Part shown: piece after piece, positions 1 through 7,271 of the stretch | Layout of the letters: every line of letters begins with the position of its first letter | Numbering within the stretch: position 1 is the first letter of the stretch | DNA from: Bacteroidales bacterium | Lineage (GTDB): Bacteria; Bacteroidota; Bacteroidia; Bacteroidales; 4484-276 | Direction: 5' to 3' | Length of the DNA: 64,000 nt | Assembly (NCBI GenBank): GCA_014860585.1 | Contig: JACZJL010000085.1 | Coordinates: 1 to 64,000, forward strand | Program-made: the position numbers and the translations under genes | The notes under the pieces: model-generated | Database searches by the model: none | What the model saw: the letters and a program-made list of their open reading frames with translations, nothing else | What the model was told of the DNA's origin: nothing

Positions 1-794
1 TGAGACAATATCTTGATTTACTTGATCATGTATTAAAAAACGGTGTCGAAAAACGCGACCGCACAGGAACCGGAACCATCAGCGTGTTTGGCTACCAGAT
101 GCGTTTTAACCTGGAAGCTGGATTTCCGGTGATGACCACCAAAAAGTTGCACCTCCGCTCCATCATCCACGAGTTGTTGTGGTTTTTAAAAGGAGAAACC
201 AATCTCCGCTATCTTCACGAAAACAAAGTGACCATCTGGGATGAATGGGCTGATGACCAGGGCAACCTCGGGCCTATCTACGGCTATCAGTGGCGCTCAT
301 GGCCAGCGCCGGACGGCAGGCACATTGACCAGATCAGCCATGTTGTCCAATCGATAAAAGAAAACCCCGACTCCCGCCGGCACCTTGTCAGTGCCTGGAA
401 TGTCGGGGAATTGGATAAGATGGCACTTCCGCCATGCCATATCATTTTCCAGTTTTATGTGGCCAACGGGAAACTCTCCTGCCAGATGTACCAGCGCAGC
501 GCCGATATTTTCCTCGGAGTTCCGTTTAATATTGCTTCCTATGCTCTGCTTTTAATGATGGTAGCTCAGGTGACCGGCCTGAAACCTGGCGAGTTCGTCC
601 ACACATTTGGCGATGCCCATATCTATCTGAACCATATCGAGCAGGTGAAGCTGCAACTTACCCGCGAGCCACACCCGTTACCTAAAATGCAAATCAATCC
701 GGAGATAACGAACATTTTCGATTTCACCTTTGATGATTTCCACCTGGTCAATTACCAGTCACATCCACACATCAAGGGTGAAATATCCATCTGA
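1..794 (+). CDS. thyA: Thymidylate synthase (first base of start codon lies outside the window)
   Basis: Makes dTMP from dUMP with methylene-tetrahydrofolate, in the cytoplasm. Base 1 is the T of the start codon, so only one base is missing; with an A at position 0 the protein would be 264 residues, the same length as E. coli ThyA. The catalytic cysteine lies in [10 protein letters not shown] and falls at residue 146, as in E. coli. The dUMP-binding stretch with [17 protein letters not shown] and the C-terminal region are intact. The folA gene that often follows thyA is not present here; a minus-strand gene follows after 17 bp. The reading frame opens before the first internal start, so starts within the gene (for example the GTG at 84) are not real. 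Confidence 0.97.
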   Translation, partial: RQYLDLLDHVLKNGVEKRDRTGTGTISVFGYQMRFNLEAGFPVMTTKKLHLRSIIHELLWFLKGETNLRYLHENKVTIWDEWADDQGNLGPIYGYQWRSWPAPDGRHIDQISHVVQSIKENPDSRRHLVSAWNVGELDKMALPPCHIIFQFYVANGKLSCQMYQRSADIFLGVPFNIASYALLLMMVAQVTGLKPGEFVHTFGDAHIYLNHIEQVKLQLTREPHPLPKMQINPEITNIFDFTFDDFHLVNYQSHPHIKGEISI

Positions 795-811
795 TAACCT
801 CCTCGAAAACC

Positions 812-1258
812 TTAATCCTTCGTAAAAAACAGCCTGGTAATAAAAATTCCGTTACCGTCTTCTTTGCCTCCGTCACTTTCCACAGCGCTGGTTACAAAAG
901 TCAGTTTCCATCCCTCTTTCACCAGTTTGTTGATCTTCGCAGTGATCAAAGCGTCATTGGAAGCGATGTTCTGGAAATTGATCCCTGCAAGGCTGTAAAA
1001 GTTCAACAGCTTGGTTTCATCAAATTCACTCACTTTGGCATCGGCACGACTGATGTCATCCTGCTTACTGGTTTTTCCGTCGGTACGGCTGGTAGTGAAA
1101 TTATCAACCTCGATATCGGATTTGGTTTCAACCATCCTGGACCTTCCCAGACCTGCCGGGACGATCGACTCAACAATAGTTACCACTTTGAACTCCTGAG
1201 CATAACTCAGCATTGTAAACCCTAAAACTGCAATCATTGCAAATGCGATTCTTTTCAT
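812..1258 (-). CDS. Small exported protein of unknown function
   Basis: A 148-residue protein with an N-terminal signal peptide (MKRIAFAMIAVLGFTMLSYA, cleavage probably before QEF). The longer frame from 1321 adds 21 residues without signal character, so I start at the ATG at 1258. The mature part is polar, with a central Asp/Ser/Lys-rich stretch and a C-terminal segment with the pattern INKLVKEGWKLTFVTS followed by FITRLFFTKD. That pattern recalls small families in which a basic helix leads into GW and beta strands (DUF4177-like), but I cannot assign a family. It is convergent with thyA. Probably periplasmic; function unknown. Confidence 0.75.
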   Translation of the reverse strand: MKRIAFAMIAVLGFTMLSYAQEFKVVTIVESIVPAGLGRSRMVETKSDIEVDNFTTSRTDGKTSKQDDISRADAKVSEFDETKLLNFYSLAGINFQNIASNDALITAKINKLVKEGWKLTFVTSAVESDGGKEDGNGIFITRLFFTKD

Positions 1259-1448
1259 AAACTTTAGTTTTGATGAATTAGACTTAAAAATGAATTGGCT
1301 GCATACCGTTTTCAGTAGCAAAGGATTCTAACTTTAATTCTTTGATAAAATTATTGCAAGCAGTTTAGGGTAAGATTTTGTAAAAGAAAACAATAGCAGA
1401 ACGAGTTTCAAAGGAGACGGAAAAACAAACCAGAGATATTTAAATTAG

Positions 1449-2471
1449 TTACTTTCCGGGAAATTCTTCTATGCCATCGCTGTACCTGGCAAACCGGCCT
1501 TTTTCGCGGGGATGCACATTGTCGTATCGAGGCCATGGCCATCCGCCAAACTGGGTTGCTCTGAAATCGCTGATGGCTTGCTGGATTTCATTTTGATTGT
1601 TCATCACAAAAGGACCGTATTGTGCGACCGGTTCATTGATGGGCTTTCCCTGAAGGAGGAGCAGTTTGCTTATAGTAATTCCCGATTCGACAATAATCTC
1701 CTGGTCGGGAAGCATTTCGATGGCTTGTTTGGGGGTAATTTCGATGCCTGCAACGGAGATGGTTGAGCCTTCATAGAAGTAAAGTGTTCTGCGCACGCCA
1801 TCTGAAGCTGGCGGAATAGACCAATTTGCTCCCGGTTCCATTTTGATTTTCCAGATGCCCACTTCGTTTGCAGGGTCGGCGGCCCAGGAATCGGGGGCAG
1901 GCGCCGGCGAACGGGTTTCGCCAATTTGTCCGGCAACTACGGTTACTTCGGTTGTTTTCCCGTTTTCATCTTTCATTTTGATTGTTGGAATGGTTTCAGC
2001 CCAAAGCATGGCAAAATGTGGTTTTGCAAATTTCTTTGCCTTCGGGAGGTTGAGCCAAATCTGGAACAATTCAGCCGGGTTGTCCCGATCTTTAGCAATC
2101 AGCGGGAACATTTCGGCGTGTTGTAAACCGGCGCCCGCAGTCATCCATTGTACGTCGCCATTGCCATAACGACCGGCAGCACCATGCGAGTCGGAATGAT
2201 CAACAAAGCCATTCAGTACAATAGTCACAGTCTCAAAGCCCCGGTGCGGATGAGCCGGAAATCCAGGAATCTTTGTTCCGTGATACATCCGCCAGCCGTC
2301 TTTGACAGTAAAATCCTGCCCGAGATGTCGTCCTGCAAGCGATGCCGCAGGCCCCATATCTTCATTGCCGGCGGGATAAGCATCGGCATGATGAACACAG
2401 AAAAGGAAAGGGTCAATGGTGTCCCACATGAATCCCAACGGCTTGATGTTGATAATGACTTTGTTGTACAT
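1449..2471 (-). CDS. Pirin family protein
   Basis: A 340-residue double-cupin protein of the pirin family, cytosolic metal-binding proteins; some bacterial members have quercetin dioxygenase activity and others act as regulators. The four metal ligands of the N-terminal cupin are visible: two His in HPHRGFET and His plus Glu in AGAGLQHAE. A pirin C-terminal domain follows (about residues 200-300). The long frame starts at 2522, but the ATG at 2471 (MYNKVIINIK) is a better start because a -7 promoter box lies at 2497-2504 inside the extension. Divergent from the TauE-like permease. The physiological substrate cannot be told from sequence. Confidence 0.9.
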   Translation of the reverse strand: MYNKVIINIKPLGFMWDTIDPFLFCVHHADAYPAGNEDMGPAASLAGRHLGQDFTVKDGWRMYHGTKIPGFPAHPHRGFETVTIVLNGFVDHSDSHGAAGRYGNGDVQWMTAGAGLQHAEMFPLIAKDRDNPAELFQIWLNLPKAKKFAKPHFAMLWAETIPTIKMKDENGKTTEVTVVAGQIGETRSPAPAPDSWAADPANEVGIWKIKMEPGANWSIPPASDGVRRTLYFYEGSTISVAGIEITPKQAIEMLPDQEIIVESGITISKLLLLQGKPINEPVAQYGPFVMNNQNEIQQAISDFRATQFGGWPWPRYDNVHPREKGRFARYSDGIEEFPGK

Positions 2472-2496
2472 TGTTGCTGAGTTTAATGATTTTGAG

Positions 2497-2504
2497 CAAA
2501 AATA
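2497..2504 (-). promoter_or_regulatory. Bacteroidetes -7 box for the pirin gene
   Basis: TATTTTTG on the minus strand fits TAnnTTTG and lies 26 bp before the ATG at 2471. No clear -33 TTTG at the usual distance. Confidence 0.45.
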
Positions 2505-2546
2505 GCTCAAATTGAAAAACAATTTACTTTAGCCGAAAAAAAGAAA

Positions 2547-3338
2547 ATGGATTTCATTGTCATTGCGATTGTTGCCTTCGGCGCCGCCATGTTGACTTTT
2601 TTCTCCGGATTTGGGCTGGGTACGATCCTGATGCCGGTGTTTGCGCTGTTCTTTCCGGTAGAAATTGCCATTGCTCTAACGGCCGTTGTTCATTTAACCA
2701 ATAACCTGTTCAAGACCAGCCTGATTTGGCGGTCCATCAATCTGAAAGTTGTAGCCATGTTTGCAATCCCGGCGGCTGTGGCAGCATTTTTAGGCGCTTC
2801 AACGCTTAACTGGTTTAGCCGCAACGAAATGTTGATTTATGGTTATGAAATTGCCGGGAAATCATTTCAAATCACGTTACTGAAAGTGATCATTGCCACA
2901 TTGCTGATTATCTTCTCGTTTTTTGAACTCAGCAAGAAGCTGGCAAAGGTTACCCTTTCGAAAAAATACCTTCCGCTTGGCGGACTGCTCTCGGGTTTTT
3001 TTGGAGGGCTGTCCGGACACCAGGGGGCACTGCGCTCGGTATTTTTACTGCGGTCAGGTTTGGGAAAAGAAGGTTATATCGCCACAGGCATTGCATCGGC
3101 TGTGTTGATTGATATTTCGAGGCTTTCGGTGTATGGCACTTCATTCTTTGCCAGGCATTTCGATACGCTTGCCGGCGATCAATCCGTTAACATGATGATC
3201 GTTGCGATTCTTTTTGCATTTGCCGGTTCGTTTATCGGGCGTAAAGCTTTGAAAAAGATTAAACTGCCGACCATCCATCTGATTGTTGGGATAATGATCT
3301 TTGTACTCGGCGTATTGTTAGGATTAGGAATGATTTAA
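2547..3338 (+). CDS. TauE/SafE family (DUF81) membrane permease
   Basis: A 263-residue, highly hydrophobic protein with about seven or eight predicted membrane segments, including residues 1-30, 65-85, 105-125, 140-160, 205-225 and 240-262. The glycine-rich LGGLLSGFFGGLSGHQGALRS block in the middle is characteristic of the TauE/SafE sulfite-exporter family. Members move sulfite, sulfoacetate or other small organic anions across the inner membrane; the substrate here is unknown. It is transcribed divergently from the pirin gene, 75 bp away, and followed 41 bp later by the PfkB kinase, probably as one transcript. No sulfur-metabolism genes are nearby to support sulfite specifically. Confidence 0.85.
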   Translation: MDFIVIAIVAFGAAMLTFFSGFGLGTILMPVFALFFPVEIAIALTAVVHLTNNLFKTSLIWRSINLKVVAMFAIPAAVAAFLGASTLNWFSRNEMLIYGYEIAGKSFQITLLKVIIATLLIIFSFFELSKKLAKVTLSKKYLPLGGLLSGFFGGLSGHQGALRSVFLLRSGLGKEGYIATGIASAVLIDISRLSVYGTSFFARHFDTLAGDQSVNMMIVAILFAFAGSFIGRKALKKIKLPTIHLIVGIMIFVLGVLLGLGMI

Positions 3339-3379
3339 AACCAAAATAATTATCAACTTTCATCCTTCAAATTTTTCAA

Positions 3380-4306
3380 ATGAAAAGGACGGTTTATACG
3401 ATCGGCGAAACGGTTTACGACATCATCTTCCATCACGGTCAAATTCAGGCCGGGAGGGTAGGGGGCTCGATGCTCAATTCTTCGGTATCGCTTGGCCGGC
3501 TTGGTTATAATAGTTGCTTTGTAAGCGAAGTTGGTAACGATGACCTGGGGGAACTCGTGATTGATTTTCTCGAAAGAAACAAGGTCAACGCTCGGTTCAT
3601 TGATCGCTTCAACGAGGGTAAAACGCCTGTGGCGCTTGCATTTTTGGATGACCAGAAAAATGCACGATACACATTTTTGAAGGACTATCCTTCAATACGC
3701 TTACAGCAACACCTCCCGCAGGTTACTGAAAATGACATCGTGATGTTTGGTTCGTTTTTTTCCATAAGCCCTGCTGTCAGAGCTACCGTTTTAAGGTTTT
3801 TAAAGCAGGCCGGGGAGGCTGGTGCGCTGGTAATTTATGATCCAAACATCCGCAAACCACGCAAAAATGAAATTCCTGAGTTGTTGCCAATGATCTTTGA
3901 AAATTTCGCACTGGCCGATATCGTCAGGGCTTCGCATGAGGATTTTCAAACTATTTTTGGAACTGATGAAGCAGATGAGGCCTCCCGGATTGTAAAAGTG
4001 TATAGTGATGCTGCATTGATTTTTACCAGAGGGTCAAACGGGATCAAACTTTTTGCAGGAGATTGTATTCGTGAATATAGCGTACCTGCAATTGAGGTTT
4101 TGAGCACGATCGGGGCCGGCGACACTTTTAATGCAGGCATAGCCAAATCGCTGATTGATCAGAGCATTCTGAAGCGTGGGCTTTCAGAAATTTCTCCAAA
4201 TCAATGGGATCAACTCATTCAAACCGGGATAAGCCTCAGTCAGGAGGTCTGTTTAAGTTATGATAATTATGTCAGTGAGAGGGAGTCTGCAACCAACACA
4301 ATCTAA
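3380..4306 (+). CDS. PfkB family carbohydrate kinase (fructokinase-like)
   Basis: A 308-residue ribokinase-fold sugar kinase. The N-terminal PfkB signature region is seen as GGSMLNSSVSLGRLG, and the C-terminal signature as STIGAGDTFNAGIA, with catalytic Asp at about residue 248. DPNIRKPRKNE matches the central ATP-site region of fructokinases. It would phosphorylate a sugar or sugar alcohol with ATP in the cytosol; fructose is the most likely substrate by similarity, but family members vary widely. Its stop codon overlaps that of the convergent gene 4303-5235 by four bases. Confidence 0.88.
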   Translation: MKRTVYTIGETVYDIIFHHGQIQAGRVGGSMLNSSVSLGRLGYNSCFVSEVGNDDLGELVIDFLERNKVNARFIDRFNEGKTPVALAFLDDQKNARYTFLKDYPSIRLQQHLPQVTENDIVMFGSFFSISPAVRATVLRFLKQAGEAGALVIYDPNIRKPRKNEIPELLPMIFENFALADIVRASHEDFQTIFGTDEADEASRIVKVYSDAALIFTRGSNGIKLFAGDCIREYSVPAIEVLSTIGAGDTFNAGIAKSLIDQSILKRGLSEISPNQWDQLIQTGISLSQEVCLSYDNYVSERESATNTI

Positions 4307-5235
4307 TACCTCACCACCTTCAGGCTGGAAACTGCAGCATCAATTCTGATGGAGATTTTTTTGGTTGCATCCTCGAAATTGGCAGTTTTGTAATGATTAT
4401 TGTTCCCTTTGATGAATCCCTCGAACTCACGGGAGGTGAGCACAGTGCTTGTTTGGATTTCACAGCCTGAGGTTTCAGGCACTTCCACCTCAATTGAAGC
4501 AGCCCCTGCATCAATGCGCAAGTTGGTGTTGTCATTCAAATCACCAAGCCGTATTCTTATTGAGGCTGCTCCACCATCAACCTCTACCCGGTCAACTTTA
4601 AAAGGTTGAAGGTCGAAATCAATATCTGCAGCCCCGGCGTCCATTTTAATATCCCATGTAGGTTGGGTATTCAAGCCGATCGTAGCGGTATTGGAACGGT
4701 TCATCCGCCTGACTTTACCCTCTTCCATCCTTAACCTGAGAATTACCGAACTACCTGCATTTTCAGTGTTTAGCTTATACAAACCCATTGTACCGACTTT
4801 TTCGAATTTCAGCAGATAATCTTCAGTTGGGGTAATTTTGAAATCACCGGCAATGGCATCCAGTTCCAGCACTGCATTCAGAATTTCAGGGTTGAAGCTT
4901 TCATAAAGCGACTGATCAGTCCATTCGTTTTCGTCTCCCCAGTTTTCGTCATCTTCCCAATCCCAACTGAATTTTTCCGGAAACCTGAAAAAACTTGAAC
5001 TATCTGGTTCCTGAACTGAGAGAAAGATAACTGATCCTGCCATGATGATCAAAGCAAGTAGAATCCGAATGAGTCCGTGAATAGGGAGCAATGCAACTCC
5101 TAACAGGATAATCAGAACAGGCCATAACGTGCGAAACATACGCCAGTCGAACGAAATAACGTCGAAATTCCTGAGCAGGAACATCAGGCCGATGCCTACC
5201 AGCACCACGCCCCAAAATATGTCTTTTGATTTCAT
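4303..5235 (-). CDS. LiaF/DUF5668-like membrane protein with C-terminal DUF4097-like beta-helix
   Basis: A 310-residue protein. Residues 1-75 form three short hydrophobic segments (around 7-24, 37-52 and 58-74) of the LiaI/LiaF-TM or DUF5668 type. An acidic, Trp-rich linker follows (about residues 80-110). The rest is a repetitive beta-rich domain with recurring DAGAA(D/S)I motifs, as in DUF4097 or LiaF C-terminal domains. Start codon and upstream stop overlap as TGATG, implying translational coupling to the PspC gene. PspC plus LiaF-like pairs are linked to envelope stress sensing in other bacteria; that role is inferred here. Confidence 0.8.
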   Translation of the reverse strand: MKSKDIFWGVVLVGIGLMFLLRNFDVISFDWRMFRTLWPVLIILLGVALLPIHGLIRILLALIIMAGSVIFLSVQEPDSSSFFRFPEKFSWDWEDDENWGDENEWTDQSLYESFNPEILNAVLELDAIAGDFKITPTEDYLLKFEKVGTMGLYKLNTENAGSSVILRLRMEEGKVRRMNRSNTATIGLNTQPTWDIKMDAGAADIDFDLQPFKVDRVEVDGGAASIRIRLGDLNDNTNLRIDAGAASIEVEVPETSGCEIQTSTVLTSREFEGFIKGNNNHYKTANFEDATKKISIRIDAAVSSLKVVRY

Positions 5236-5747
5236 CAGCTATTGATTTTTGGTTTTGATATTGCACTTCTCATCACTAAGATCCCGGCGGCAATCAGCAA
5301 CAATGGCCACAGGTCTCTCATATTAATACCCGGAATAATTCTGGCAAACAAGAAAATACTGCCCAGAACAATGAAAATAATTCCTGCAATAAGGCTTCCT
5401 TCATTACGGGGATTTCGCTTTACATCCATGGTAAAGGTAGTTTCCCTGGCTTCTGACTGAGGTTCATCCTTTTTTTCCATATCTGGTTCGACTTCCTGCG
5501 GCGGTTCCATTGTTGGTTTGTACCCGGTCTGTCGGTTGTATTTAAAAAAAGTATAATCCGGATCAAGTGGTACAGCAATCCATAAAATGATATAAATCAG
5601 CACACCGCTTGCTCCTGCGAAGACGAGCGCAACAAACAGAATCCTGAAAATAATCGGGTCGATGTTGAAGTACTTTGCGAGCCCGCCGGCAACACCGGCA
5701 ATAACTGAGTCGTAGCGACTACGATAAAGCCTTTTAGTTTGTTCCAT
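5235..5747 (-). CDS. PspC domain-containing membrane protein
   Basis: A 170-residue protein. Residues 5-62 are a PspC domain (LYRSRYDSVIAGVAGGLAKY, then FNIDPIIFRILFVAL and a transmembrane helix ending in LWIAVPLDP). A charged Glu/Lys-rich linker with DPE..PDMEKKDEPQ character is followed by two C-terminal hydrophobic helices (about 115-135 and 142-158) of the DUF5668 type. In Gram-negative bacteria PspC senses inner-membrane stress; in Bacteroidetes the domain is common in multi-domain forms of unknown output. First gene of a two-gene operon with 4303-5235. Confidence 0.87.
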   Translation of the reverse strand: MEQTKRLYRSRYDSVIAGVAGGLAKYFNIDPIIFRILFVALVFAGASGVLIYIILWIAVPLDPDYTFFKYNRQTGYKPTMEPPQEVEPDMEKKDEPQSEARETTFTMDVKRNPRNEGSLIAGIIFIVLGSIFLFARIIPGINMRDLWPLLLIAAGILVMRSAISKPKINS

Positions 5748-5772
5748 ATGAAGTGTTTTTTTTAAATTGTGT

Positions 5773-5780
5773 CAAAGTTA
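5773..5780 (-). promoter_or_regulatory. Bacteroidetes -7 box for the PspC operon
   Basis: TAACTTTG on the minus strand fits TAnnTTTG, 26 bp before the PspC start. No matching -33 element seen. Confidence 0.45.
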
Positions 5781-5881
5781 TGCTAAAAATTACCGGATTG
5801 TTATTTGAGTAATAAATTGTAAACCGGTTACAAGATTTCTTAAAATTTATCATTAAAAATGTAACTCTCTCATTTTATTGC

Positions 5882-5889
5882 TATTTTTG
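5882..5889 (+). promoter_or_regulatory. Bacteroidetes -7 box for the PHP-like gene
   Basis: TATTTTTG, an exact TAnnTTTG match, 46 bp before the ATG at 5935. Confidence 0.45.
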
Positions 5890-5934
5890 CTCTGACCAAA
5901 TGATGAAAAGTTATCAAATTCTAAATAGAACGGG

Positions 5935-7170
5935 ATGATTCTCAAAAGCATAAGGTTTCTGTTAAAAGCATTCCTCTGGCTGATCATTGCTTTGATAGTC
6001 ACCTTCTTCATTGTGTATGCTATTGCTCCAGTTTATGATTTTCAACACTCTAAGCCATTTTCAGGGGAAAATATTCATAATCCTTATGAAGGCATGGATA
6101 GCACCTGTTGGAAAAAAGGAAACTTTCAGATTCAATCCCGTGTTTGGTTTGGCATCACCGATGGTAGCAACAACACCCCAACAGCCGTGTATGCCATTTA
6201 TGAGCAATTGGGTTACGACATCATTACCATTACTGACTACATGAAGATCAACCGTTTTGGGGTTGAAAAGGAAGGTTATGTTGCTGCATACGAACATGGC
6301 TATGGGATCAGGAAGACACACCAGGTGTGTCTTGGCGCCGGAAGAGTGACCTGGCTTGACTATCCTTTTTACCAGAATCTGAATCACAAACAGCATATCA
6401 TCAACATACTCCAACGTCACAATGAAGTGGTCTGTGTTGTTCATCCCCGGGTAAGACATGGATATGTACCTGCGGAAATGGAGGTACTCGCTAACTACGA
6501 CCTGCTTGAGGCCGTCAGCCATTATGTGGTATCGCTGGACTATTGGGATTCAGCGTTATCTTCCGGCCATGCAGTTTATATCGTTTCCAATGATGATTCT
6601 CATGATGTTCTGAACCCTACAAAAGTAGGGCGGTATTGCACTTTCATTAATACTGAAAGCCTTGAGCAAGAGGATATTCTGGCAGCATTGAAAGCAGGGA
6701 AAGCGTTTGGGGCAAAAATCAATATGCTCGAAGGCGCTGATTTTTTTCAAAAAGCAGAAGACCACCGGAAAATCCCTGTGTTAAAATCAGTAGTAGTAAA
6801 AAATGATACACTTTTTGTGGAGTTAAGTAAACAGGCAAGGATTGTTACTTTCATTGGACATAAGGGCATGATCAAAAAGTCATCATCAAACACCGAAAAG
6901 GCATTTTATCCCATCTCACCAGACGATCCCTATATCCGCACCGAGATCATTTTTGATGACAATACACAATTTTTCCTCAACCCGGTAATCCGTTATGACG
7001 AACGTTTGCCGGAAAGAACCCCATCACCTGAAATCAACTGGATTAAAACCTGGCTACAACGCATCATTGCATTAATGATCGCAGGCACAATTATGCTGCT
7101 GCTGGTTAAATTCAGAAAACCCGGTGAGAAAAAGGGCCACCTCCGTCCAAGGCAGTATTTTTATGAATGA
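5935..7170 (+). CDS. Double-membrane-anchored PHP-like protein with altered metal ligands
   Basis: A 411-residue protein with one transmembrane helix at each end (about residues 8-30 and 378-398), so the central domain should lie outside the cytoplasm. The centre resembles a PHP-domain (polymerase and histidinol phosphatase) phosphoesterase: GNFQIQS aligns with the family's GN-L-HxH motif, TDGSNNTP with SDGS, IITITDY with TDH, CVVHPR with the conserved HP motif, and SNDDSHD with the C-terminal DxH motif. Both His of HxH are Gln here and the His of TDH is Tyr, so catalysis is doubtful, although the later His/Asp ligands remain. Single gene; function unknown. Confidence 0.75.
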   Translation: MILKSIRFLLKAFLWLIIALIVTFFIVYAIAPVYDFQHSKPFSGENIHNPYEGMDSTCWKKGNFQIQSRVWFGITDGSNNTPTAVYAIYEQLGYDIITITDYMKINRFGVEKEGYVAAYEHGYGIRKTHQVCLGAGRVTWLDYPFYQNLNHKQHIINILQRHNEVVCVVHPRVRHGYVPAEMEVLANYDLLEAVSHYVVSLDYWDSALSSGHAVYIVSNDDSHDVLNPTKVGRYCTFINTESLEQEDILAALKAGKAFGAKINMLEGADFFQKAEDHRKIPVLKSVVVKNDTLFVELSKQARIVTFIGHKGMIKKSSSNTEKAFYPISPDDPYIRTEIIFDDNTQFFLNPVIRYDERLPERTPSPEINWIKTWLQRIIALMIAGTIMLLLVKFRKPGEKKGHLRPRQYFYE

Positions 7171-7271
7171 CGAAATATTAAAAAAATCATTTCCAGGTGC
7201 GTCAAAACCAAATAAACATCGTTATTTTGCACCACAAAACTTTTTGTTAAAAGGATAACATACAGAGCAGA

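Noticed and set aside
6061-6522. 153-residue minus-strand frame inside the PHP-like gene
   Set aside because: Antisense overlap with a gene that has its own promoter and coherent domain; no protein features.
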